A stretch of 64,000 nt of DNA from Azotimanducus sp965220185 (GTDB lineage Bacteria; Pseudomonadota; Gammaproteobacteria; Pseudomonadales; Azotimanducaceae). Within the stretch, counting starts at the first letter, position 1; each line of letters starts with the position of its first letter. A program made the position numbers and the translations under genes. Below, one piece after another: positions 54,203 through 62,596 of the stretch. The notes beneath the pieces were generated by a model. The model searched no databases, was not told where the DNA came from, and saw only the letters and a list, made by a program, of their open reading frames with translations. The stretch covers positions 2,232,001 through 2,296,000 of the forward strand of contig OZ244807.1 in NCBI GenBank assembly GCA_965220185.1. The letters are read 5' to 3'.

Positions 54203-55509
54203 CAGCCTGTTGAAAAAGTCCTGTTGAAGGATAATAGCGGGGCGGACGGCAGAGGGCAAGAGGATGCGTGGCGAAGTGGACGGGCAGGTGTCGATGTTCA
54301 GCTATGTGGACATGGAGTCGAGGATAGGGGAGGCGCATCCGATACGGGCGGTGCGTCGGATAGTGGACGCGGCGCTTGCGGAGCTGGAGCCGGCGCTGTC
54401 GCGGATGTACGCGGAGCGTGGTCGTCCGTCGATACCGCCGGAGCATCTGCTGCGGGCGCTGCTGCTGCAGGTGCTGTACACGGTGCGTTCGGAGCGGCTG
54501 CTGATGGAGCGGCTCGACCACGACCTGCTGTTCCGGTGGTTCGTGGGGCTGGGTGCGGACGATCCGGTGTGGGACCACTCGACGTTCTCGAAGAACCGCG
54601 ACCGGATGCTTGGGGAAGGGCTGGACGGGCTGCTGTTCGAGGCGGTGAGGAAGCGCGGCGAAGGGCGTCGGCTGCTGTCGCGCGACCACTTCAGCGTGGA
54701 CGGGACGCTGATCGAGGCGTGCGCGTCGCTGAAGTCGTTCAGGCCGAAGGACGGGTCGGGGGCTGGCGGGGACGGGGCCGACTTCCACGGGGAGAGGCGG
54801 CGCAACGGGACGCACGCGTCGGCGACGGATCCGGAGTCGAGGCTGTACCGGAAGGGGCCCGGCAAGGAGGCGAGGCTGAGCTACATGGGTCACGTGCTGA
54901 CGGAGAACCGGAACGGGCTGATCGTGGACACGGAGGTGACGGTGGCCGGAGGCCGTGAGGAATGGAAGGCGGGGCTGGCGATGCTGTCGCGGCGGCCCGG
55001 GAAGCGGAGGCGCACGGTGGGGGCGGACAAGGGGTACGACGTGTCGGACTTCGTGGGGCCGTGCCGGCAGATGAGGGTGACGCCGCATGTGGCGGCGAAG
55101 CGTTCCGGGGGCTGCGTGGACGGGCGCACCACGCGCCATGCGGGGTACGCGGTGAGCCAGCGGAAGCGCAAGCGGGTGGAGGAGCCGTTCGGATGGATGA
55201 AGACCTATGGATTGCTGCGCAAGCTGCGCCACCGGGGGCTGGCGAACGCCGCCTGGCAGTTCCGGCTGGCGGCCGCGGCCTACAACATCGTGAGGCTGGG
55301 GCGGCTGGAGGCGTGCGCATGACGGGGCGGGCGCCGGAAACGCCACGGGCGGGGTCTTGGACGGGCGGAACGGGCCTCCTACGGACAGTCGGAAGCCGGA
55401 TCGCATGGATGGGGGCACGCCCGGCGGAGTCCTTCACCACCAAAGGCGGGCGCAATTTGTTCGGACACGCCGCCGAACTCCGCCAGAATCGCCCTTTTTC
55501 AACAGGCTG
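54203..55509 (+). mobile_element. IS5-family insertion sequence, 1307 bp
   Basis: Terminal repeats CAGCCTGTTGAAAAA at both ends, flanked by CTAG (54199-54202 and 55510-55513), a 4-base duplication fitting the YTAR preference of the IS5 group. One intact transposase at 54264. It interrupts the phase-variable gene 53863-56135. GC content is higher than its neighbours. MITE family 1 (28055-28185) has the same ends. Confidence 0.9.
54264..55322 (+). CDS. IS5-type transposase (DUF772 N-terminus)
   Basis: A 352-residue transposase. The N-terminal half has the DUF772 pattern RPSIPPEHLLRALLLQVLY, RSERLLMERL and LLFRWFVGLG, DPVWDHSTFSKNRDRML. The DDE catalytic residues are in SVDGTLIEA, GADKGYDVSDF and VEEPFGWMKTYG. 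It appears complete, so the IS may be active and could mobilise family 1 MITEs. A long antisense open frame over the same region is a composition artefact. Start at ATG 54264; a later in-frame ATG (FSYVDMES) is also plausible. Confidence 0.9.
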   Translation: MRGEVDGQVSMFSYVDMESRIGEAHPIRAVRRIVDAALAELEPALSRMYAERGRPSIPPEHLLRALLLQVLYTVRSERLLMERLDHDLLFRWFVGLGADDPVWDHSTFSKNRDRMLGEGLDGLLFEAVRKRGEGRRLLSRDHFSVDGTLIEACASLKSFRPKDGSGAGGDGADFHGERRRNGTHASATDPESRLYRKGPGKEARLSYMGHVLTENRNGLIVDTEVTVAGGREEWKAGLAMLSRRPGKRRRTVGADKGYDVSDFVGPCRQMRVTPHVAAKRSGGCVDGRTTRHAGYAVSQRKRKRVEEPFGWMKTYGLLRKLRHRGLANAAWQFRLAAAAYNIVRLGRLEACA

Positions 55510-56154
55510 CTAGTGCCACGTTCCTTCTCGGACTGGTCGATGGTGACGGTAATTTGGCCAATGGCTTCTACAGTGTCTTGGGTTTCAACACTCAGACCGT
55601 GCCGACCAAAACGATCACCTTCCATAGCCTAGAGGCGGGCACCCGTTACGCCGTCACGGTGTTTGTCAAGGATGTCAGGGGGGAAACTGTCCCATCACGC
55701 CTCCCGATTGTTGCCAAGCGTCCTATCTCCAGACGATGCGTCGAGACGGCCAGTTAGTGGTCGCGACGGTCATTAACCCCTCAAACACGCAGACAAGCTG
55801 CCAGTGTCTTCAGTAGTACAGTGGCGTATCCAGGCGAAAGCGGAACCATATCTGGTTTGGTTTTGGCTCCGAAGACTTCCTATTATGTGCAAGTTGATGT
55901 GCGTGCAATCGGTATAACGGAGCAGGTGTTTTCCAGACGCTGCTTCATGACCGGCGGCACCTACACCATGAATGTCGCCCCCAATACTTCTGGCCAGAGC
56001 AGCGGGTGCTTCTCGATCAGCCCCCTAACCATTCAGCATGTCCGCAACTGCTGGTGCGGGCGCAGGAACAACCTGCCCCTGTGGAGCTCCACACAGAACA
56101 ACACCAATTGGCACAACAAGTGGGGATGCCGGTAACGGCCCTTGCCGGACATAA

Positions 56155-56343
56155 GTGCGGCGGCATCTGCATTGCTTGGCATGTGGACACGAAGACAATG
56201 CCGACTTTAACGCGGCATTGAATATTTTGGCCTCTAGGATTGGGGCAACAGCGACGTGGAGGCGGCGACATTGGTCGGCCTGTGAAGCGTCAAGAGGTAG
56301 CGGAAGAAAATCAGGTCGCTGTGAACTGTCAACTCTCGTATAT
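56155..56343 (+). pseudogene. C-terminal remnant of TnpB (second copy)
   Basis: HCLACGHEDNADFNAALNIL is the end of a TnpB zinc ribbon, with frameshifts just upstream. The following GATATWRRRHWSACEAS and the ATATAAGTCC at about 56342 mirror the remnant at 27532-27849, so both come from related IS200/IS605 elements. It lies directly after the broken phase-variable gene. Confidence 0.65.
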
Positions 56344-56396
56344 AAGTCCCTGAAGAAGCAATCAACGCGGAAGCGTTGTCACGATAGTCACGATAG

Positions 56397-56831
56397 TCAC
56401 AATGAGAAATCGTCGCTTTGTGTCTCCCGTAACCGTTGTTGAATCTGCTTGGCGAAATTGGAAAATTCGTTGAAATGAAGCGTGCAAGCTGAATGCAGCG
56501 TGTGTAGATCGAGTTTCGTATAGCTGTGCATGGCGATATTGCGGATATGACATGCGTCTTTCATTATTTGGGCACATGCGGGTGAAATAATCCCAGCCTG
56601 TTCAAGCGCCCCAAAGGATTCGCTCATTGTGCTAGGTCGTTTTCCTGTCTGTGAATGCTGTAAGGCAATATCGACACAGAGTTGCACCGCCTGACAAAAG
56701 TTGTGCACGATGATGTCTTCCGTGTTGCTGTCTTGGGTGATACCATCGGCGTGCGGCGGAATGTGCGCTTGTATGCGACCGAGTCTATACCTTAGCTGAT
56801 CGAGCTTTTCTTTGACGATCACCTTGTCCAT
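56397..56831 (-). CDS. HEPN-domain toxin of the HepT/MntA system
   Basis: A 144-residue HEPN (DUF86-like) protein. The catalytic R-x4-H-x-Y motif is RNIAMHSY (Arg97, His102, Tyr104), as in HepT RNases. It is downstream of and overlaps the MNT gene by 13 bases. In known pairs the nucleotidyltransferase AMPylates the tyrosine and so silences the toxin. Cytoplasmic RNase when free. Intact. Confidence 0.85.
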   Translation of the reverse strand: MDKVIVKEKLDQLRYRLGRIQAHIPPHADGITQDSNTEDIIVHNFCQAVQLCVDIALQHSQTGKRPSTMSESFGALEQAGIISPACAQIMKDACHIRNIAMHSYTKLDLHTLHSACTLHFNEFSNFAKQIQQRLRETQSDDFSL

Positions 56832-57205
56832 TGGTCTATTGATTGCTCTATGACCCGTTCGCGTGCTTTGCCGAATCCTTCCTGTTCAAGCAAATAACGT
56901 AAGTAGATTTGGTTGAAATATGCGTCTGTTCCAAATAACCGTGTACCGTTGAGTGCAACGGCACTGATCGGCAACGGCACTTCGTACAAATCTACGATGT
57001 GACCTGGGCGACCATGTTGATCATTGATCGCTTTCCCAAGTCGCATGACGGTTTCGTCTGACAAGGCTCGATCACCAAGGACCGCCAAATCAATGTCGCT
57101 TTCGAATTGTTCATTCCCTGCTGCATATGAACCAAACACGAGCGCGAGACGTAATGACGGCTCGGTCTCAGTCAATGTTTGCGCAATATGCTGGAAGCTG
57201 TTCAC
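56819..57205 (-). CDS. MNT nucleotidyltransferase antitoxin
   Basis: A 128-residue minimal nucleotidyltransferase. The GS-x10-DxD signature runs VFGSYAAGNEQFESDIDLAVL (Gly25-Ser26, Asp37, Asp39). MntA-type antitoxins transfer AMP to the HEPN partner; here the partner's RxxxxHxY motif is intact. The gene comes first, which is the usual order for the MNT-HEPN pair. No sign of decay. Confidence 0.85.
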   Translation of the reverse strand: MNSFQHIAQTLTETEPSLRLALVFGSYAAGNEQFESDIDLAVLGDRALSDETVMRLGKAINDQHGRPGHIVDLYEVPLPISAVALNGTRLFGTDAYFNQIYLRYLLEQEGFGKARERVIEQSIDQWTR

Positions 57206-57371
57206 GATTCCTCAAAGCGACTACCACTGTATGCAGTATAGCGATTGAGGCACGAGTTCGTGGAATTTCATGTTTTCAGTATGCATTTATGAAGTGGTTG
57301 GGGTCGTTTAGACAGTTTGAGGGCAAAGCTAAGGATGCTTCTTGGTGAATAAATGCCCTCGATGGTAATTT

Positions 57372-57509
57372 ATGTTTTCTGTTTGCTCCAGGTCGCTCCG
57401 TTCCCCCGCCGCCAAACAAGGTGTAGGCTGGCATGACGCATACGATGTGTGGGAACACGCCAATGATTTGTACGACATGATGCGGGAGCGGGAGAGTCAA
57501 GGCAGATAA
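57372..57509 (+). CDS. Small antitoxin-like ORF
   Basis: A 45-residue ORF beginning at ATG 57372 with no family match. The second half (WHDAYDVWEHANDLYDMMRE) is an amphipathic acidic helix, the sort that binds PIN toxins. It ends 9 bases before the PIN-like gene at 57519. A likely antitoxin remnant or short antitoxin; its first third looks less coding-like, so the true start may lie elsewhere. Confidence 0.4.
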   Translation: MFSVCSRSLRSPAAKQGVGWHDAYDVWEHANDLYDMMRERESQGR

Positions 57510-57518
57510 CAACTCCGA

Positions 57519-57890
57519 ATGTTCGCGCTCGATACGAACTTGCTGGTGTTCCCCGCACCAAGACGGTTGCTCTCAGGTGTGGCGTATGCAACAGAACACT
57601 CAATTGCTGTTCTCCCGCAAGTTAGGCGAGAACTGATTGAGAACGAGCGCCTTGCGCAAGCCGAAGTCCGCAGATGGGCGAACAAAATGCAAGCGCAATA
57701 CCATGTCACGATCAAAGAAACCGACCGCACGTACATTCAGGCCGTGAGTTCGTCGATTCGAGAGTGGTTCGAACATGATTTTTTCGATCACACCCCGTTC
57801 GTTCATGTGTCTTTCGATCAGGAAGCGCAAGGGCATATAGATGCCGCACCTGCACAAGAACAACCGAAAAGACGGATGGATGGAATATGA
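57519..57890 (+). CDS. PIN-like toxin with probable frameshift
   Basis: The N-terminus MFALDTNLLVFP carries the first PIN Asp (residue 5). The reading frame closes after 123 residues with a tail unlike PIN proteins. Another frame from about 57835 reads a sensible continuation (GWMEYEDLAKQALHF), so a one-base frameshift near 57835 is probable. Its end lies in the 29-base repeat at 57940. If so, the toxin is broken. The preceding small ORF would be its antitoxin. Confidence 0.5.
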   Translation: MFALDTNLLVFPAPRRLLSGVAYATEHSIAVLPQVRRELIENERLAQAEVRRWANKMQAQYHVTIKETDRTYIQAVSSSIREWFEHDFFDHTPFVHVSFDQEAQGHIDAAPAQEQPKRRMDGI

Positions 57891-57939
57891 AGACCTTGCA
57901 AAGCAAGCGTTGCACTTCAAGGTTGAATGCAGGGTTCTT

Positions 57940-57968
57940 AAAGCGGACAAGTCTATTTGTTGCCAACA
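57940..57968 (+). repeat. 29-bp direct repeat, copy 2
   Basis: Identical to 39466-39494. It is between the PIN-like gene and the VapBC pair at 58029. Confidence 0.8.
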
Positions 57969-58028
57969 GGCATGTTGATTCGATGACAGCGTTTCGATAG
58001 CATTACGCCATCAAATAGGAGAATCGCA

Positions 58029-58265
58029 ATGGGCACGCTCACCATACGTAATCTGAATGATCAGGTTATTGAACAGCTTAAGGCGCAAGCCAGAATCAAC
58101 CACCGCTCGCTGGAGGGGGAAATCCGCCACGCGCTAACGGAGCGAGCGGACCCTCAGCGCCAAATGGCGGAGTTTCGGGAGCGAACGGGCCGGCTCATGG
58201 CTCGCACTGTCGGCACCAATCAAACTGACAGCGTTGATCTGCTGCGCGAAGATCGTGTCCGTTGA
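58029..58265 (+). CDS. FitA-like RHH antitoxin
   Basis: A 78-residue protein. The N-terminus GTLTIRNLNDQVIEQLKAQARINHRSLEGEIRHAL is an Arc/MetJ-type ribbon-helix-helix as in FitA/VapB. The rest is the toxin-binding tail. It starts with ATG 58029 after AGGAG and overlaps the toxin gene by 4 bases. Likely represses the operon. Confidence 0.85.
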   Translation: MGTLTIRNLNDQVIEQLKAQARINHRSLEGEIRHALTERADPQRQMAEFRERTGRLMARTVGTNQTDSVDLLREDRVR

Positions 58266-58723
58266 AGTTTGTTGTTGATGCCAGCATCGTCGTCAAGTGG
58301 TTCGTCGCGGAAGACCTGTCGGATCCAGCGCGCCTGCTGCTGGCGCAGCGCAACCAATTTTTCGCTCCCGGCCTGCTGCTCGCTGAGTTCGCCAACACGA
58401 TCTGGAAAAAGGCGCGCCGAGGGGATATTGCAGACCCGCAGCCGCACCTTGACGAGCTTTCGAACCTATCCAGCTTGATTTCACTTTATCCGACTAGCGC
58501 TCTCGTTAACCGAGCGTCGCAAATCTCGTTTGCAATCGACCACCCGATTTACGATTGCCTGTATCTCGCCGCCGCCGAAGCCACCGATTCGCCTTTGATC
58601 ACCGCCGATAAGCGCCTGATCACAAAGGTCGGCGATCAGCTGCCGGATGCGCCCGTTCTTCATATCGCTGCGCCCGCAACCATTCGCCTTATCGCAAACG
58701 ACGCTGCCCCTGCATCTTCGTAG
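58262..58723 (+). CDS. VapC-type PIN ribonuclease toxin
   Basis: A 153-residue PIN domain. The four acidic sites are visible: Asp6 (FVVDASIVVKW), Glu42 (LLAEFANTIW), Asp98 (YDCLYLAAAE) and Asp116 (LITADKRL). It starts at a TTG overlapping the antitoxin stop (TTGA). Cuts RNA when unbound. Intact and typical in length. Confidence 0.85.
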   Translation: MKFVVDASIVVKWFVAEDLSDPARLLLAQRNQFFAPGLLLAEFANTIWKKARRGDIADPQPHLDELSNLSSLISLYPTSALVNRASQISFAIDHPIYDCLYLAAAEATDSPLITADKRLITKVGDQLPDAPVLHIAAPATIRLIANDAAPASS

Positions 58724-59759
58724 CCACGCATTCATCGGGCATGGCGCTGATCCAGTCTGAGACCAGCGCAACACCAGCCGAATGCACGACGCTGCGGCCA
58801 AGCTCTGGCATCATTTCAGCAGGGTTGCCCGTGTTCATGCGGTAGGCCAGAATCGAGGCGCCTGGATTGCCAGGCACAATGCCATAGGCGTGACCGCCTG
58901 TCCCTTGGCCAGCGGCGATTGTGCGCTTGCAGATTCCGAGGCGAGTGGGATCGGTTTCAGCAATGTCAAGAAACAGGCCGGATGTGTCGCCCGCGCCTTC
59001 ATCGCTGTGGCAATGCGCGCAATTGACATCGAGATAGCGTCTCGCACGCGGAATGTCTCGCTCGGTGGCGATGATGCTGTCTGTCACTAGACGGTCAATT
59101 GCGTGCCAGTACGCCAAGTCCACATTCCACGCCTTCGGGCCAATTGGATGCACACCGCCGCTATTGCGCCGCGCATGGCAGCTCGCACATTGATTGCGGC
59201 TTGGGATCAGGTAATTGGCTCGCTCGATCATGCCGTCCGGCGCACGCACGTCGAACTTGACGATCTCGCCGGTGATATTGAGATAGGCTTCGTCCTGCGC
59301 ATCGTTCCAAACGTAAGGCACCGCCACCCAGCCAGATGGCGCGTGCACTAGCAGCCGCGTTTCCACCAGCCATATGGACTCGGTGTTGAGCGCTTCGATG
59401 CCATCGGCCATGTAGGGCGCATCGCGCGCAACCCGCTGACCATCTTCCATCGAGTAAAAGAAGGTCTTGCTGATCATAGTACCGACCGGAAAGTCGAACA
59501 CCGCATTGCCTGTTGCCGTAGCCTTGGTGCCGTCAGGCATCGAAACGGTGCGCAGCTTCTCAGCGTAGTCCGAGAACAGCGGCGTGCGCAGGCTATAGGC
59601 AAACGTGCCTTCGGCGAGCGTCAGCGCATCGCCGTCCTTGTGCAAAATGCCCCAATCGCTAAGGCGGTGCGGAGGATTTTCAGGATCCGGGCGGGAGCCC
59701 GCGCAGGCAGCGACCGCAAGTGCGCAGCCAAGACATACAGCGGCGCGCAAACACGCCAC
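58689..59759 (-). CDS. Diheme c-type cytochrome lipoprotein (SO2930-like)
   Basis: About 356 residues from GTG 59759, which overlaps the upstream stop by one base. The lipobox is ALAVAAC, so it is a lipoprotein. Two heme-binding motifs are CASCH and CAHCH, about 60 residues apart. The GILHKDGDALTLAEGTFAYSLRTPLFSDYAEKLR start matches a family of diheme cytochromes paired with beta-helix proteins. Electron transfer at the periplasm or outer membrane is expected. It is the downstream partner of the beta-helix gene. Confidence 0.75.
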   Translation of the reverse strand: MACLRAAVCLGCALAVAACAGSRPDPENPPHRLSDWGILHKDGDALTLAEGTFAYSLRTPLFSDYAEKLRTVSMPDGTKATATGNAVFDFPVGTMISKTFFYSMEDGQRVARDAPYMADGIEALNTESIWLVETRLLVHAPSGWVAVPYVWNDAQDEAYLNITGEIVKFDVRAPDGMIERANYLIPSRNQCASCHARRNSGGVHPIGPKAWNVDLAYWHAIDRLVTDSIIATERDIPRARRYLDVNCAHCHSDEGAGDTSGLFLDIAETDPTRLGICKRTIAAGQGTGGHAYGIVPGNPGASILAYRMNTGNPAEMMPELGRSVVHSAGVALVSDWISAMPDECVATKMQGQRRLR

Positions 59760-60955
59760 TACCGACCCGCTGTGGCGCGCGCCGAGCCGAGCTTGGCGTG
59801 CTCGCACAGGTGCGGCGAAGGATCAACGGACGCGCCCGCGAAGCCGCCAGCCATGTCGATATTCAAAAACTCGGCATCAGCCGGGTCACCGATGCAAATT
59901 GCGAGATCGGCGGGCAAGACTCCTTCTTCGGCACGTTCAGGATGCACCAGGCCGTCCCACACAACAGGCGGCAGCCGCCCGTCTTCGCCGAACATCGCCA
60001 TGCGCAAGGCTTCGAGTTCCGCCATGTCCGGCGCATCGCCGCCGCCAGCATAAAAGTTCTCATAGATGAAGATCGTCTCCGGATACGGATCGAAGCTCTG
60101 GGCGATGCCCGCGGCATCGTCGTAGCTCGATGCGATCAGCACATGCGCGGTGCGGTTGTTGGAGAATCGGTTGTCGAATACTTCGACCTGGTCGTTGGCG
60201 TTGATCAAGATGCCCGTGCCCGACGGAATCTCGGCTACGGCTGTGCCTTCGCGCCCAAAGTTCGCGGTGTTGTTCTCGCTAATCTCGTTATCGAACACGC
60301 GCGTCCTCATGCCAACGTCCGGCAGGTGCGGCATGTTGAACACGAGAATGCCGCCGGTGTTATTGAGCGTCCGATTGCCGTAGACATCGGCGTCTTGGGA
60401 GTTCTCGATCTCGATGCCGGCAACGTTGTACTCGGCAAGATTATTGCGAACAACGATGTTCTTGGATTGGCCGACGTAGATGCCGGCATCGGATGCGGCA
60501 ATGGCGATGCTGTCCTCGATGAGCACGCCGTCAATCTGCACAGGATAGATGCCATACGCGCCGTTCTCGGTCTTCGGCCCGCCAGTCCATTGCGTGCGCA
60601 CGCGCCGAACTATCGTGTTTCGGCCTTGGTTGATCTTGAGCGCGTCTCCAATGGTGTCCTGAATCGTCAGATCCTCGATGGTGAAATCGCTGGCGTTGAC
60701 AAGAATGCCCTCAGCGCCCTGCGCCTGTCCCGCGAAGTCAAGAATGGTCTTATGCAGGCCGGCACCGCGCAACGTCACGCCATCGGTATTGAGCGTGAGA
60801 CCGCGCGAGACCGTCATCGTGCCTGCGGCGATTTCGATCACATCGCCCGGCTCGGCGGTCTCAAAGGCGAAGCGCAGGGCAGCCTCGTCCTTGACCGGCC
60901 CGCACGCAGTCAAGGCAAGAGGCAACAAATAGACGGCCAAGGTTCTGCGATTCAT
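59759..60955 (-). CDS. Parallel beta-helix lipoprotein
   Basis: A 398-residue protein with lipobox LALTAC. Repeated right-handed beta-helix turns run from about residue 80 to 260 (SDFTIEDLTIQDTIGDALKI, KNIVVRNNLAEYNVAGIEIE, GILVFNMP). The fold is that of pectate-lyase-like proteins, but no catalytic residues are evident. It forms an operon with the diheme cytochrome, an association known in Shewanella-type families. The partner of the cytochrome may be an unknown oxidoreductase; function inferred only from pairing. Confidence 0.75.
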   Translation of the reverse strand: MNRRTLAVYLLPLALTACGPVKDEAALRFAFETAEPGDVIEIAAGTMTVSRGLTLNTDGVTLRGAGLHKTILDFAGQAQGAEGILVNASDFTIEDLTIQDTIGDALKINQGRNTIVRRVRTQWTGGPKTENGAYGIYPVQIDGVLIEDSIAIAASDAGIYVGQSKNIVVRNNLAEYNVAGIEIENSQDADVYGNRTLNNTGGILVFNMPHLPDVGMRTRVFDNEISENNTANFGREGTAVAEIPSGTGILINANDQVEVFDNRFSNNRTAHVLIASSYDDAAGIAQSFDPYPETIFIYENFYAGGGDAPDMAELEALRMAMFGEDGRLPPVVWDGLVHPERAEEGVLPADLAICIGDPADAEFLNIDMAGGFAGASVDPSPHLCEHAKLGSARATAGR

Positions 60956-60960
60956 GACGA

Positions 60961-61731
60961 CTATCCTTCCGACTCTCGCTCGTCGCCTTCGAACCCCAAG
61001 CGCCCCATAATCTCATCGGGCGGCACGAAGCCGGGCAACTGCAGGCCAGCTGCGGAGAAGATAGCGGGCGTGCCACGAACTCCCAAGCGCTGACCGATCT
61101 CGAACTGATCAGCTACCGGACTCTCGCACGACCTGGTTGGAATTTTCTCGCCTGCTTTCAGGCGCGTCATTGCGTCTTGCCGGTCCTTCGAGCACCAAGC
61201 GGTTTCGAGCAACTCGCTACTCTCCGAGTCCATGCCGTGGCGCGGAAACGCAAGATAACGAATTTCAAGGCCAAGATTGTTGTATTCGGCCATTTGTCGG
61301 TGGAAAAGCTGGCAGTAGCCGCAGGTCACATCGGTGAACACCCACAGCGTCTCCTTGTGTGGGCGGGTCGCCGGAAAGACAACCGCATCGCTCGGATCAA
61401 TGCCGCCGAGAATCTCCGTCCGCTGACCCGATCGATAGGCTTCTGAGAGATTGGCAATGCCCTCGCCTGTCATCTCATAGAGATCCCCCGACAAGAAAAA
61501 CGGCTTGCCGTCAAAAACGTAGAGGAAGCCACCGTCGCTGAGTTCGACAAGGCTCAAGCCCTCGACACCACTTGGCAACTCCGCGACAACGCTGAAACCT
61601 TCCGGCAGCAGATCGGCAATGGACGCCTGCTCGTCGTCGGCATGAACAGCGGCGGCCCCGATAATGAGGGCGGGCAAGCCACAGAATCGCATGAGTTTTC
61701 GCATCGGGAAGGCTCGTTCTTTCGTAAGCAT
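60961..61731 (-). CDS. DsbC-like protein disulfide isomerase
   Basis: A 256-residue periplasmic thioredoxin-fold protein. The signal peptide ends near HAD. The active site is DVTCGYCQLFHRQM (Cys137 and Cys140), the second Cys pair is AWCSKD and RSCESP, and the cis-Pro is RGTPAI, as in DsbC/DsbG. Start at ATG 61731 preceded by GGAG; ATG 61704 is the alternative, with a more typical signal start. It lies directly upstream of the beta-helix and cytochrome genes and could help mature them. Confidence 0.8.
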   Translation of the reverse strand: MLTKERAFPMRKLMRFCGLPALIIGAAAVHADDEQASIADLLPEGFSVVAELPSGVEGLSLVELSDGGFLYVFDGKPFFLSGDLYEMTGEGIANLSEAYRSGQRTEILGGIDPSDAVVFPATRPHKETLWVFTDVTCGYCQLFHRQMAEYNNLGLEIRYLAFPRHGMDSESSELLETAWCSKDRQDAMTRLKAGEKIPTRSCESPVADQFEIGQRLGVRGTPAIFSAAGLQLPGFVPPDEIMGRLGFEGDERESEG

Positions 61732-61783
61732 GACTCTACTCCAAGTAGTTAGCGCATGCATTAGGGCGTGTTCACACTATGCC

Positions 61784-62596
61784 CTAATCCCACTTCGGCA
61801 GGCGTTTTTCCAGAAACGCCGAAATGCCCTCGCGCGCATCACTGCTTTGCACACACGCATCGATCTGCGTTCGCAGAAACGGCAGCGCGTCGTCGAAATC
61901 CATGCCTTCCTGCGTGTTGTAGGCCGCAAGCCCCATGCGCATGGTGTTAGGGGCGAGCGCCGCGAGACTTGCGGCGAGCTCGGCGACCGCCGCATCAAGC
62001 TCCCCGTTTGCCACAGCCTCGTTGATCAGGCCGTACTTGGCGGCGGTGTCGGCATTGATCGGCTCGCCGCGCATAATGAAATCGAGCCCAGCGCGCTTCG
62101 GCATGAGCCGAAAAAGGCCAGCCATCACCATGAACGGCCAGATGCCTCGCTTGATCTCAGGCGCTGAAAACTTGGCATGACGCGCCGCGATGGCATGGGT
62201 CGCGTTGCAGACAAGAAGCAACGCACCAGCAAGCACGCCGCCTTGAATCTTGGCGATGACCGGCTTGTTGAGGTGGCGAATTCTCGTTGCCACATCGTCG
62301 GTCTCACCGCGCTTTGGCACATTGGATACGCTCGCTTCGTCGGCATCGCCGCGCATGCCGCGCAAATCGGCGCCGGCACAAAAGACATCGCCTTTGGCTG
62401 CGAGCACCACGACACGAATGCCACGCTCCGCACGGGCATAGTCAAACGCATAGACGAGCTCCGTCACCATCACGGAATTCATCGCGTTCTTGCGCTGCGG
62501 CCGGTTGAGCGTGATCGTGAACACATGCCCTTCACGCGCAAGCTCGATAGTCTCGAAAACAAGGCCGTCGATGGAAAGTGGTGTATCGGTCGTCAT
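61784..62596 (-). CDS. Enoyl-CoA hydratase family protein
   Basis: A 270-residue crotonase. Motifs are FTITLNRPQRKNAMNSV, FCAGADLRGMRG and LVCNATHAIAARHAKF (the second oxyanion region). It overlaps the upstream AtuA-like gene by 4 bases, so the two share an operon. Terpene or branched-chain acyl-CoA breakdown is the natural guess from that neighbour. Substrate not proven. Confidence 0.85.
   Translation of the reverse strand: MTTDTPLSIDGLVFETIELAREGHVFTITLNRPQRKNAMNSVMVTELVYAFDYARAERGIRVVVLAAKGDVFCAGADLRGMRGDADEASVSNVPKRGETDDVATRIRHLNKPVIAKIQGGVLAGALLLVCNATHAIAARHAKFSAPEIKRGIWPFMVMAGLFRLMPKRAGLDFIMRGEPINADTAAKYGLINEAVANGELDAAVAELAASLAALAPNTMRMGLAAYNTQEGMDFDDALPFLRTQIDACVQSSDAREGISAFLEKRLPKWD

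Larger units (their letters stand above)
53863..56135 (+). pseudogene. Phase-variable multidomain secreted protein, broken by IS
   Basis: GTG at 53863 reads MKQKQINI, then 22 C, then a frame that soon stops. With 23 C (or 20) it continues as LAKLATFFMLVVLAVPAAVQAQ, a good signal peptide. OFF as given. The coding region is then cut at 54199 by the IS. After it (from 55514) it resumes as ATFLLGLVDGDGNLANGFY with a TITFHSLEAGTRYAVTVFVKD module, then frameshifts or a stop near 55755, then a second module (TISGLVLAPKTSYYVQV) ending at a stop at 56135. The repeated modules are fibronectin-like with a C-terminal Cys-Phe-x-Thr-like end shared with the gene at 32731. So this is the largest member of the family and is not functional now. 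Confidence 0.75.

Noticed and set aside
54123..55418. A 431-codon open frame antisense to the IS transposase.
   Set aside because: It is proline- and arginine-rich, has no domain, and comes from the high GC content of the transposase in frame shadow.
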